Below are positions 8,709 to 16,660 of a DNA stretch of 64,000 nucleotides, piece after piece. Every line of letters starts with the position of its first letter. Position 1 is the stretch's first letter. The notes under the pieces were generated by a model. It saw only the letters and a program-made list of their open reading frames with translations, did no database searches and had not been told where the DNA came from. Source of the stretch: CAMLIZ01 sp036231905 (GTDB lineage: Bacteria > Pseudomonadota > Gammaproteobacteria > Burkholderiales > Burkholderiaceae_C). A program made the translations under genes and the position numbers. The stretch spans positions 62,001 through 126,000 of the forward strand of contig NZ_JAZARE010000006.1 of assembly GCF_036231905.1 (NCBI RefSeq), written 5' to 3'.

Positions 8709-9611
8709 ATGACCCTCCTGGCTTCGCCCCTGGCCGCCACGCCGGCCCCCGTTGCGACCGACAGCGAGCGCTTCGGCAAGCCGCCGCAAGGCTGGCGCCG
8801 AAGCCTGCACGCCGTGGTGTTCGAATCCGACACCCCGACCGGCCGCGCCTTCGACGTGGTGGTGATCGCAGCCATCGTGCTCAGCGTGCTGGTGGTGGTG
8901 GTCGACAGCATGGAGTCGTTGTTGATGCACCACCGCCGGCTGCTGAGCGCGGCGGAATGGGTTTTCACGGCGCTGTTCACGCTGGAGTACCTGGCGCGGC
9001 TGTGCAGCGTGCGCCGGCCACTGCGCTATGCCACCAGCTTCTACGGCGTGATCGACCTGCTGTCGGTGCTGCCGACCTACCTGGCGTTCTTTGCGCCGGA
9101 GGCTCAGCTGCTGATCGACGTGCGCATCCTGCGGCTGCTGCGCGTGTTCCGCATCTTCCGGCTCACCGCCTACATGGCCGAGTTCAGTGCGCTGGGCAAT
9201 GCGCTCACCGCCAGCCGCCGCAAGATCCTGGTGTTCCTGTGCTTCGTGCTGATGATGGTGCTGGTGATGGGCACCGTCATGTACGTGGTGGAAGGCCCGC
9301 GCAACGGCTACACCAGCATCCCGATCGCGATGTACTGGGCGGTGACCACGATGACCACGGTGGGCTTTGGCGACATCACGCCGAAGACGGACATCGGCAA
9401 GCTGATCGCCTCGGCCATGATGCTGCTGGGCTGGGGCGTGCTGGCGGTGCCCACGGGGATCGTGACGGCGGAGTTCACGGAGCAGCGAAGGGGGCTGGCG
9501 CGGGCCTTGCGGGATTGGCGGTGTGCGGGATGTGGGGCGCAGGGGCACGCGGAGGACGCGCGGTATTGCAGGGTGTGCGGCGCGCAGCGGGCGCCAGCGG
9601 GCGGGCCATGA
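8709..9611 (+). CDS. Voltage-gated K+ channel with C-terminal zinc ribbon
   Basis: 300-residue six-helix cation channel. S1 is at about 48-66, the S4 voltage sensor at 138-152 (VRILRLLRVFRIFRL, Arg every third position), and the K+ selectivity filter TTVGFGD at 216-222 between pore helix and S6. The tail adds CAGC and CRVC (Cys 272, 275, 287, 290), a four-cysteine zinc ribbon that is not part of the minimal bacterial Kv channel. The ATG was chosen because it keeps a short cytoplasmic N-terminus before S1. It stands alone, divergent from mshI. Confidence 0.92.
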   Translation: MTLLASPLAATPAPVATDSERFGKPPQGWRRSLHAVVFESDTPTGRAFDVVVIAAIVLSVLVVVVDSMESLLMHHRRLLSAAEWVFTALFTLEYLARLCSVRRPLRYATSFYGVIDLLSVLPTYLAFFAPEAQLLIDVRILRLLRVFRIFRLTAYMAEFSALGNALTASRRKILVFLCFVLMMVLVMGTVMYVVEGPRNGYTSIPIAMYWAVTTMTTVGFGDITPKTDIGKLIASAMMLLGWGVLAVPTGIVTAEFTEQRRGLARALRDWRCAGCGAQGHAEDARYCRVCGAQRAPAGGP

Positions 9612-9785
9612 AGCCTTTGCCTCGGCAGCCGTTCCAGCGTGACCTGCGCAGAGGGTCGACTGGTCGGATGGGCGAATCCGCGCCTTGTTCCCTCCTGAGC
9701 GGGGCTCCCTGCTAGGGGCGAGGCGGCGGGCGCGCCGGGCGGAACCACAAATACGTTGGTGGTACGCGATGCCAAGGGCGAATGT

Positions 9786-9902
9786 GAATAACCCGCTTGG
9801 GCGGGTTATTCATCCTCCGGGGCGGAAGGCCCCTGCGGACCGTGACTGCGTCACGTCCAAGGCAGTCCACTGGACTGCCTTGAGCGAACCACAAGGTGGT
9901 TC
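9786..9902. repeat. Cluster of four short palindromes
   Basis: The 351 bases between the channel gene and the tRNA contain no credible gene. They hold GAATAACCCGC/GCGGGTTATTC (9786-9811, loop TTGG), CGTGAC/GTCACG (9841-9855), CAAGGCAGTCCA/TGGACTGCCTTG (9858-9882, one-base centre) and GAACCAC/GTGGTTC (9886-9902), just before the terminator at 9931. All arms are perfect. None has its own T-run, so they are not ordinary intrinsic terminators. Confidence 0.7.
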
Positions 9903-9930
9903 TCATCCGTCGCATGATCACCAAACGCAA

Positions 9931-9955
9931 AACGGCTCCCGCAAGGGGAGCCGTT
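9931..9955. terminator. Bidirectional intrinsic terminator after tRNA-Phe
   Basis: A 10-bp stem AACGGCTCCC/GGGAGCCGTT with a 5-base loop. It is followed by TTTT-rich sequence on both strands (CGTTTTTCGTTT on plus, CGTTTTGCGTTT on minus). It sits 8 bases beyond the 3' end of the minus-strand tRNA and could also end transcripts coming from the channel gene. Confidence 0.85.
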
Positions 9956-9962
9956 TTTCGTT

Positions 9963-10038
9963 TGGTGGCCAAGGGCGGAATCGAACCACCGACACGCGGA
10001 TTTTCAATCCGCTGCTCTACCAACTGAGCTACTTGGCC
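9963..10038 (-). tRNA. tRNA-Phe (GAA)
   Basis: 76-base cloverleaf reading GGCCAAG (acceptor), AGCTCAGTTGGTAGAGC (D arm), GCGGA-TTGAAAA-TCCGC (anticodon arm, anticodon GAA) and GGTGGTTCGATTCCGCC (T arm), with an encoded CCA end. Acceptor arms GGCCAAG/CTTGGCC pair perfectly. It is transcribed on the minus strand just downstream of ntrX. Confidence 0.97.
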
Positions 10039-10049
10039 AAGAACCCAGG

Positions 10050-10055
10050 AGTATA
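10050..10055 (-). promoter_or_regulatory. Probable -10 box of tRNA-Phe promoter
   Basis: TATACT on the minus strand, 11 bases before the tRNA 5' end, the right distance for a sigma-70 start. No good -35 hexamer is visible 17 bases upstream, where the sequence is GC-rich and close to the 3' end of ntrX. Confidence 0.5.
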
Positions 10056-10078
10056 GCAGCGTTCCAGGACAGCCCCGC

Positions 10079-10816
10079 TCACAGGCCGCGTTTGTTGCGC
10101 GACAGGTCCACACCCAGCTGCTTCAGCTTGCGGTACAGGTGGGTGCGCTCCAGGCCGGTCTTTTCGGCCACGCGGGTCATGCTGCCGTTTTCCTTGGCGA
10201 GGTGGAACTCGAAGTAGCTCTTCTCGAACGCGTCGCGCGCCTCGCGCAGCGGGCGGTCCAGCTCGAAGGTCTGGGCCGATTGCGGGCCCAGCGCCAGCGC
10301 GACGGGCGCAATGGCCGGCGAGCCCAGCGCGGGCTCCAGGCTCAGTCCGGGCTGGGCGGCGTGGACGGCGTAGCCGTCGGGTCGAAAGGAAGGCGCCGGG
10401 TGGCTGCTGCCATTGCCGTTGGGGGCCGCCGGGCGTGCCGCGCCGGGCGGTGCCGGCTTGGCCAGGCCCTGCTCCACAGCGCGCAGCAGCTTCTGCAAGG
10501 TGATCGGCTTTTCCAGGAAGGCCATGGCGCCGTACTTGGTGGCCTCCACCGCGGTGTCGATGGTGCCGTGGCCGCTCATCATGATCACCGGCATGGTGAG
10601 CTGGCCGCTGGAGCCCCACTCCTTGAGCAGCGAGATGCCGTCCACGTCGGGCATCCAGATGTCCAGCAGCACCAGGTCCAGGCGCACTCGGTCGCGGGCG
10701 GCCCGGGCTTGCGCAGCGTTTTCCGCGAGCTCGACGGTGTGGCCTTCGTCGGTGAGGATTTCCGACAGCAGGGCGCGGATGCCGAGTTCGTCGTCTACTA
10801 CAAGAATGGTGGCCAT
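10079..10816 (-). CDS. ntrX: NtrX-like response regulator without AAA+ domain
   Basis: 245 residues. An N-terminal receiver domain (about 1-118) has the acidic pair DD (8-9), the phospho-acceptor Asp in LVLLDIWMPDVDG and the Lys in FLEKPIT. A Pro/Ala/Gly-rich linker follows (about 125-175), then a C-terminal Fis-type helix-turn-helix (about 200-240, EKTGLERTHLYRKLKQLGVD). The sigma-54 AAA+ module of classical NtrX is absent, so it should not activate sigma-54 promoters by ATP hydrolysis. It follows ntrY by 7 bases and is surely its partner. This shortened form is known from Burkholderiales. Confidence 0.88.
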   Translation of the reverse strand: MATILVVDDELGIRALLSEILTDEGHTVELAENAAQARAARDRVRLDLVLLDIWMPDVDGISLLKEWGSSGQLTMPVIMMSGHGTIDTAVEATKYGAMAFLEKPITLQKLLRAVEQGLAKPAPPGAARPAAPNGNGSSHPAPSFRPDGYAVHAAQPGLSLEPALGSPAIAPVALALGPQSAQTFELDRPLREARDAFEKSYFEFHLAKENGSMTRVAEKTGLERTHLYRKLKQLGVDLSRNKRGL

Positions 10817-10823
10817 GGGAGGG

Positions 10824-13142
10824 TCAGTGCGCCCGGGAGATCAAGGGAGCCGCCGGGGGCGAGGAGGCCTGCGCGGGAGCGAGATTCGAAAATGATAACG
10901 AAACTTGCGCACCGGCCACCGCGGGTTCCCCCGCCGTGCCTTCCACGGCGCGGCCCGGCAGGTTGACGATGCGCACCCGCGCGCCGTGTTCGTCGGCGAT
11001 CTTCTTCACCACCGCCAGGCCCAGCCCGGTGCCCTTGGTCTTGGTGGTCACGTAGGGTTCGAAGGCCCGTTTGAGCACCTTGTCGGCAAAGCCCGGGCCG
11101 TTGTCGGCGACCTTCAGGCGCACCGCGCGCAGCTGGCCATCGTCGGTGCGCGCTGCTTCGGTGGAGATGATCACGCGGCCCTCGGGCTTGTCGGCCACCG
11201 CGTCCAGCGCGTTCTGCACGAGGTTGTGGATCACCTGGCGCAGCTGGGTGGCGTCGCCCACGATGGGTGGCAGCCCCTCGCCCAGCGAATGCGTGAGCCT
11301 GCCCTGCTCCTGCGCGTGCCCGTACAGCACCAGCACCTCGGCCACCAGCTGGTTCAGGTCCAGCGGCTCCAGCCGCACCGACGGCAGCCGGGCGTAGTCG
11401 CGGAACTCGTTCACCAGCTGCTTCATCGACTGCACCTGGGCCACGATGGTGGCCACGGAGCGCTGCAGCATCGCCAGGTCGGTGCCCTCGAGCTTGGCCT
11501 CCAGCTTGTGCTGGATGCGCTCGGCCGACAGCTGGATGGGCGTGAGCGGGTTCTTGATCTCGTGCGCCAGCCGGCGTGCCACCTCGCTCCACGCGGCGGA
11601 GCGCTGCGCCGACACCACCTCGGAGATGTCGTCGAACACCATCAGCCTGGCGTTGCCGGGCAGCGCGGCGCCCCGCACCAGCAGGGTCAGCGTGTCCTGC
11701 TCGCGGCCGCTGCCCGGGCCGGTCTGCAGCTCGAAGGAATCCTGCCAGTGGTCGCGCTCGCCGGCTTCCGGGCTGCTGCCGTGCAGCTCGAAGCGCTGCC
11801 ACACCGACTGGGCAAACATCTCCAGCCCGGGCACCTCGTGCAGCTGGCGGCCGCGGTAGGCGTACAGCGGCATCTTCAGGATGCGCGTGGCACCGGGGTT
11901 CACCGTGTCGATGCGGCGCTCGGCGTTGAACACCATCACCCCGGCGGTCAGGTTGTCCAGGATGGTCTGCAGGTTGGTGCGTGCACCTTCGAGCTCGGAC
12001 ACACCGCGCTGCACCTGCTCGCGCGCCTCGGACAGCTGCTCGGTCATGTCGGCAAAGGTGCGGGTCAGCCCGCCCAGCTCGTCACGCGACTGGTACACCG
12101 GCTTGGCCCGCAGGTCGCCGCGCGCCACCTGGCGCATGCCCTCGGCCAGCAGCAGCAGTGGCCGCGCCAGCTGGTGCCCCAGCATGGCCGCCAGCAGCAC
12201 CGCGCCGAACACCGCCAGCACCAGCACCAGCGTGAGCGTGCCCACGTACATCTGGCGCAGGCCGTCGCGCGCCAGCGCGCGCTGCTGGTATTCGCGGTAG
12301 GCCGTCTGCAGGGCGAGCGCATTGGCGGCCACCGCCGGCGGCACGGTCTGCACCACCATCAGGAAGCGGTCGTCCCCTCCCAGGCGCAGCTCCGCGCTGG
12401 GCAGCAGCGCAATCGCCCGCACCCGCGCCTGCGGCCGCGCCGGCGCGCCGGAAGCGGCTGCGCCGGCGGGTTCATCGTCCAGCCCTTCGAGCTGGCTCAC
12501 CACGCGGTTCACCCGGGCCTGGCGCAACAGCTGCATCGCCGGACGTTCGGGCGCAAACGGCGCCGACACCCCGCCGGAAGACAGCAGTACCTGTCCGTTG
12601 GCGCCCAGCAGCGCCACGTCGCGCACACCCAGCTGCTCCCGCAGGCGCTCCAGCGCCAGCGGCGGCACGGTGCCCCGGCCGTCGGCCAGGCGCTCGGCCG
12701 CCAGGCGGGTCTTGTTGCCCACGTCGTTGACCAGGGTGTCCAACGTGCCGCGGCCCAGCGACAGGCCGGCATTGAGCGCGCCCTCCACCTGCACGTCGAA
12801 CCAGGCCTCGATGCTGCGGGTGACGAACTGGTAGGACACGGTGTAGATCAGCACGCCGGGCAGCACGCCCACCAGCGCAAAGATGCCGGCCAGCTTGAGC
12901 AGCAGCCGGCTGCCGAACTTGCCGCGCCGCATGCGCACCGCCAGCCGCAACGCCGCGCCGATGATCACGGCGACCAGCAGGCCGGCCACCGCCACGTTGA
13001 CCCAGAACAGCCAGACGAAATTGCGCTCGTAGAAGCCGCGGGTGTGGGTGGCGAAGGACAGCACGAACGCCAGCACCATGCCGAAGCCGGTGGTCGCCAC
13101 CAATGCGACGATCCAGCCCCAGCGTGTCGCGCGAGTGCTCAT
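10824..13142 (-). CDS. ntrY: NtrY-like sensor histidine kinase
   Basis: 772-residue membrane kinase with N-terminal transmembrane helices (about 10-115), a periplasmic sensor region, a further helix at about 300-325, a HAMP domain (about 325-380), a PAS-like domain (about 390-500) and the kinase core. The phosphorylated His lies in RRLAHEIKNPLTPIQLSAER, and the ATPase has NLVQNALDAV (N box) and TKTKGTGLGLAVVKKI (G box). It is cotranscribed with ntrX. Family members sense redox or nitrogen status; the signal here is unknown. The C-terminus carries an Ala/Pro-rich tail. Confidence 0.92.
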   Translation of the reverse strand: MSTRATRWGWIVALVATTGFGMVLAFVLSFATHTRGFYERNFVWLFWVNVAVAGLLVAVIIGAALRLAVRMRRGKFGSRLLLKLAGIFALVGVLPGVLIYTVSYQFVTRSIEAWFDVQVEGALNAGLSLGRGTLDTLVNDVGNKTRLAAERLADGRGTVPPLALERLREQLGVRDVALLGANGQVLLSSGGVSAPFAPERPAMQLLRQARVNRVVSQLEGLDDEPAGAAASGAPARPQARVRAIALLPSAELRLGGDDRFLMVVQTVPPAVAANALALQTAYREYQQRALARDGLRQMYVGTLTLVLVLAVFGAVLLAAMLGHQLARPLLLLAEGMRQVARGDLRAKPVYQSRDELGGLTRTFADMTEQLSEAREQVQRGVSELEGARTNLQTILDNLTAGVMVFNAERRIDTVNPGATRILKMPLYAYRGRQLHEVPGLEMFAQSVWQRFELHGSSPEAGERDHWQDSFELQTGPGSGREQDTLTLLVRGAALPGNARLMVFDDISEVVSAQRSAAWSEVARRLAHEIKNPLTPIQLSAERIQHKLEAKLEGTDLAMLQRSVATIVAQVQSMKQLVNEFRDYARLPSVRLEPLDLNQLVAEVLVLYGHAQEQGRLTHSLGEGLPPIVGDATQLRQVIHNLVQNALDAVADKPEGRVIISTEAARTDDGQLRAVRLKVADNGPGFADKVLKRAFEPYVTTKTKGTGLGLAVVKKIADEHGARVRIVNLPGRAVEGTAGEPAVAGAQVSLSFSNLAPAQASSPPAAPLISRAH

Positions 13143-13238
13143 GTCAGCCCCTCGGCCGCGGCGTACCGAGGCCGGTCCCCCGTGGGGACCTCGCCCGCCT
13201 TGGGGCGGCCCGGCGTCGGGCTCGTGCTCACTTCGCGC

Positions 13239-13790
13239 TCACTCCACCTTGACCACACGTTCCACGCCCAGCACCCAGTCGGCATGGCCGCCGATGCCGA
13301 ACTGCATGGGGCCGGGGAGTTGGGAGGTGTCCAGCTTGTAGCTGAATTCGACGTAGTAGCGCTCGTCCGGTTCGATCTGGGAGTTGTCGGCGATCTTCCA
13401 GCGGGCGCTGCTGGACAGGGCGGTCACCGCCTCCTGCAAGGTGGCATGGCTTTGGGCCAGGCCGCCGAGGCTGACGCGCCAGCTGTCGCTCAAGGGCTGG
13501 TAGCTCAGGCGCCAGGAGCGGGTGGCGCGTGCCACGCGGGCGTCGCGCCAGTACCAGCGGTGGCGGTAGACGGTGGCCTCGGCCACGAAGTACAGCGGCA
13601 CGCCGCGCTGCAGCGCGTCCTCCACCACCCGCGGCAGGGCCACGCGGGCGCTGAAGTCCAGCGTGAGCCCCGGGTCCAGGCGCTGCAGGCTGAGGTGGGT
13701 GAGCTCCACGCCTTCGGCCCGCGCGGGCGCGGCGCCAAGCAGCCCCGCCAGCGCCAGCAGCAGGGCCCATGCAGCAGCCCGGCCCCGCAT
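13239..13790 (-). CDS. DUF4390 exported protein
   Basis: 183 residues from the ATG at 13790: signal peptide (AWALLLALAGLLGAAPARA), then a single beta-rich domain with LGGLAQSHATLQEAVTAL and LPGPMQFGIGGHADWVLGVE, characteristic of DUF4390. The start is uncertain: GTG at 13823 or TTG at 13922 are in frame, but 13790 gives the cleanest signal peptide. It lies between rsmB and ntrY in the conserved betaproteobacterial order rsmB-DUF4390-ntrY-ntrX. Its function is unknown; the context suggests an envelope role linked to the kinase. Confidence 0.8.
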   Translation of the reverse strand: MRGRAAAWALLLALAGLLGAAPARAEGVELTHLSLQRLDPGLTLDFSARVALPRVVEDALQRGVPLYFVAEATVYRHRWYWRDARVARATRSWRLSYQPLSDSWRVSLGGLAQSHATLQEAVTALSSSARWKIADNSQIEPDERYYVEFSYKLDTSQLPGPMQFGIGGHADWVLGVERVVKVE

Positions 13791-13929
13791 CGCGGATGGC
13801 CAGAAACGCAGACAGGCCGTCACGATGCACCCAAGGAAACGCCGGGCCGTTCCCAAGTTTCCTTGACCCCCTCGGGGGGCCTGACGCGCAGCGGCAGGTC
13901 TGGGGGCGCACACCACGGTCAACGACGTC

Positions 13930-15408
13930 TCAGGTTTTATGGAGAAGGGCGTAGAAGAAGCCGTCGTGCACGGCTTCGCTCAAATTGTCGGCCACGGGAA
14001 GCAGGTGGCCTGGTGCGCGCGGGTCCACGCGGGGGCATGCGGCACCCTGCCGTTGCAAAAAAGCGTCGATCTGCGCCTGGCCCTCGGCCCGGAACAGCGA
14101 ACATGTCACATAGAGCAACCGGCCGCCCGGTTTGAGCAGCGGCCACAGCGCGTCCAGCATGTCGGCCTGGATCTTGGCCAGCGCGCGCACGTCGTCGGCG
14201 CGGCGCAGCCAGCGCACGTCCGGGTGGCGCCGGACGATGCCCGACGCGCTGCAGGGCGCGTCCAGCAGGATCGCGTCGAAGGGCCGGCCGTCCCACCAGC
14301 TGGCCACGTCGCGCGCGTCGGCGGCTTTCAGCTCGGCGCGCAGCTGCAGGCGGTTGAGCGTTTCCTGCACGCGCTGCAGGCGCACCGGGTCGCTGTCCAG
14401 TGCCAGCAGGTCCAGGTCCGCCAGCTCCAGCAGGTGCGCCGTCTTGCCGCCGGGTGCGGCGCAGGCGTCCAGCACGCGCGCGCCCGGCGCCAGCCCCAGC
14501 GCGGCGGCGGGCTCGGCGATCGCGGGCGGCGCAGCGAAGGCAGGAGCGGCCGCGGCGGCCTGCGGGATGCCGTGCGCCAGCGCCAGCGTGGACGGCGCGG
14601 CCGGCGGCGCGGCGCGCTCGGCCACCAGCCAGGCCGGCAGCGCCCGCCCGAGCAGCAGCGGGGCAGCCAACTGGGCTGCGGCGTCCTGCACCGACACCTC
14701 ACCCTCCTCGAAGCCGGGCAGTTGGGTCACCGGGCACGGCTGGGCCAGCAGCACCGCATGTTCGTCCAGCGCCTGCGCGGCGCGGCCCTGCGCGGCCAGC
14801 CGCTGCACATAGGCCTCGGCCGTGCCGCGGCGGCCGTTCACGCGCAGGGTCATGGGCGGATGCTGGTTGTCGGCGGCCAGCACGGCCTGCCACTGCTGCG
14901 GCCAGTCCTGCCGCACCCGTTCTATCCACCAGCCGGGGTGGTTGTAGGCGCCCAGCGGCTTGACCTGGGCGGCGCGCACCAGCTCGTCGCGCTCGCGCAG
15001 GAAGCGGCGCAGCACCGCATTCAGAAAGCCGGCGGCCGCCGGCGTGCGCTGGCGCGCGGCAGTGACCGCCTGGTCGACCACGGTGTGATCGGGGTAGCTG
15101 GCGCCTTGCAGCGCCTTGGGCAGGGGCCACAGCAGGGCGAGCGCCGACACCAGCAGTGCATCCACGTTGGGCGGCGGTGTCTTGGGCGCCAGCGCCTCGC
15201 GCACCACCTGGGCGCCGCCCAGCCAGCGCAGCACATGGAAGCTCAGGGCCTGGGTGCCACCGCGCGCCTCGGCCGGCACGCGGGCCAGCACGTCGGTGAG
15301 CGACTTGCCGCCGCGCACCGCCTGCACCGCGTCGGCGGTGTGGTCCAGCAGGCGCGCCAGCGGGAGGGAAAACGGGGTCGTTGCGGCGTTCTTGGACGGG
15401 GCATTCAC
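13930..15408 (-). CDS. rsmB: 16S rRNA (cytosine-967-C5)-methyltransferase
   Basis: 492 residues. An N-terminal NusB-like RNA-binding domain (about 15-155) is followed by a Rossmann methyltransferase domain. SAM-binding motif I is VLDACAAPGGKTAHLLEL. DAILLDAPCSASGIVRRHPD holds the PC catalytic cysteine motif and VTCSLFRAEG the second, both typical of m5C RNA methyltransferases. I chose the GTG at 15408 because the longer frame starts inside the folE leader region and adds no family sequence. It includes a Gly/Ala-rich insertion near residues 290-320 that most RsmB proteins lack. Divergent from folE. Confidence 0.9.
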   Translation of the reverse strand: MNAPSKNAATTPFSLPLARLLDHTADAVQAVRGGKSLTDVLARVPAEARGGTQALSFHVLRWLGGAQVVREALAPKTPPPNVDALLVSALALLWPLPKALQGASYPDHTVVDQAVTAARQRTPAAAGFLNAVLRRFLRERDELVRAAQVKPLGAYNHPGWWIERVRQDWPQQWQAVLAADNQHPPMTLRVNGRRGTAEAYVQRLAAQGRAAQALDEHAVLLAQPCPVTQLPGFEEGEVSVQDAAAQLAAPLLLGRALPAWLVAERAAPPAAPSTLALAHGIPQAAAAAPAFAAPPAIAEPAAALGLAPGARVLDACAAPGGKTAHLLELADLDLLALDSDPVRLQRVQETLNRLQLRAELKAADARDVASWWDGRPFDAILLDAPCSASGIVRRHPDVRWLRRADDVRALAKIQADMLDALWPLLKPGGRLLYVTCSLFRAEGQAQIDAFLQRQGAACPRVDPRAPGHLLPVADNLSEAVHDGFFYALLHKT

Positions 15409-15493
15409 GCGGGGCAGTCTATCCCCTGCTCCCGGGCACGCTTTGCGCCGGCACGCGACAATGAGCCCCTTGCCCACCGGCCACCGCACCACC

Positions 15494-16222
15494 ATGACCC
15501 GTACCCCGACGATGCCCATCCTCCGCACCGAAGAGGACCTGAACGCCCTGCCCGCGTCCGAGCGCATCCGTTACCGGCTGGTGGGCGCCGACCGGCGCTA
15601 CCACGCCAACGACAACATCGCCGCCTTCATCCGCGAGGGCGAGCTCACCGAGCTGAAGGCCGAGGTGGAGCAGCAGCTCAAGGGCGTGCTGCAGGCCCTG
15701 GTGATCGACACCGACAGCGACCACAACACCAACGACACCGCCAAGCGCGTGGCCAAGATGTTCGTGGACGAGGTGTTCAAGGGCCGCTACGTGCCCATGC
15801 CGTCGGTGACCGAGTTCCCCAACATCGAGCGCCTGAACGAGCTGATGATCGTGGGCCCGATCAAGGTGCGCAGCGCCTGCTCGCACCACCTGTGCCCCAT
15901 CCTCGGGCGGGTCTGGATCGGCCTGATGCCCAACGAACACTCCAACCTGATCGGGCTGTCGAAGTACGCCCGCATCTGCGACTGGATCATGAGCCGGCCG
16001 CAGATCCAGGAAGAGGCGGTCACCATGCTGGCCAACGAGCTGCAGGAACGGGTGAAGCCCGATGGCCTGGCCATCGTGATGGAAGCGGACCACTTCTGCA
16101 TGCACTGGCGCGGCGTGAAGGACGACGAGTCCATGATGACCAACAGCGTGATGCGCGGCGCCTTCCTGAAGGACGCCAACCTGCGGCGCGAATTCCTCTC
16201 GCTGCTCAGCAAGAAGGGGTGA
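15494..16222 (+). CDS. folE: GTP cyclohydrolase I
   Basis: 242 residues. Converts GTP to dihydroneopterin triphosphate, the first step of tetrahydrofolate and pterin synthesis, as a cytoplasmic decamer. The zinc and active-site segment SACSHHLCPILGRVWIG (about 127-143) and the second zinc ligand in HFCMHWRG are intact. The ATG at 15494 is used; 15512 is a possible alternative. A BLUF photoreceptor gene starts 5 bases after its stop, so the two are almost certainly translated from one message. Confidence 0.95.
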   Translation: MTRTPTMPILRTEEDLNALPASERIRYRLVGADRRYHANDNIAAFIREGELTELKAEVEQQLKGVLQALVIDTDSDHNTNDTAKRVAKMFVDEVFKGRYVPMPSVTEFPNIERLNELMIVGPIKVRSACSHHLCPILGRVWIGLMPNEHSNLIGLSKYARICDWIMSRPQIQEEAVTMLANELQERVKPDGLAIVMEADHFCMHWRGVKDDESMMTNSVMRGAFLKDANLRREFLSLLSKKG

Positions 16223-16227
16223 CCACC

Positions 16228-16653
16228 ATGCTCGTCCGCCTGATCTACTGCAGCCGCGCGGTGCCCGCGGTGGACGCCGAGGAGATGCACGCCATCCTCA
16301 AGACGGCACGCACCCACAACCCCAAGCACGGCATCACCGGTGTGCTGTGTTTTTCCGACGGCTTCTTCATCCAGGTGCTGGAAGGCGGCCGCGTGGCGGT
16401 GAACCGTCTGTACCAGAAGATCGTGGTGGACGGCCGCCATGCCGACGTCACCTTGCTCGGCTACGAGGAGATCGGCGAGCGCCGCTTCGCCGGCTGGTCC
16501 ATGGGCCAGGCCAACATGGCGCGCCTGAACCCGGCGCTGCTGCTGAAGTATTCCGAGAAGGCGAGCCTGGACCCTTATGCGCTCAGCGCCCCGGCGATGA
16601 CCGCACTGTTCGAGGAACTGGTGGCCACCGCGGCCATCATGTGCGGCACCTGA
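16228..16653 (+). CDS. BLUF-domain blue-light sensor
   Basis: 141-residue protein made of a single BLUF domain with a short C-terminal helical tail. It binds FAD and responds to blue light. The key residues are all present: Tyr7 (LIYCSR), Asn31 (HNPKHGITG), Gln49 (FFIQVLEGG), Trp90 and Met92 (FAGWSMG). No output domain is attached, so it must signal by contact with a partner. It starts 5 bases after folE. Confidence 0.92.
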   Translation: MLVRLIYCSRAVPAVDAEEMHAILKTARTHNPKHGITGVLCFSDGFFIQVLEGGRVAVNRLYQKIVVDGRHADVTLLGYEEIGERRFAGWSMGQANMARLNPALLLKYSEKASLDPYALSAPAMTALFEELVATAAIMCGT

Positions 16654-16660
16654 GCCTGGA

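Noticed and set aside
10905..14135. 1076-codon open frame on the plus strand
   Set aside because: Antisense shadow of ntrY, DUF4390 and rsmB.
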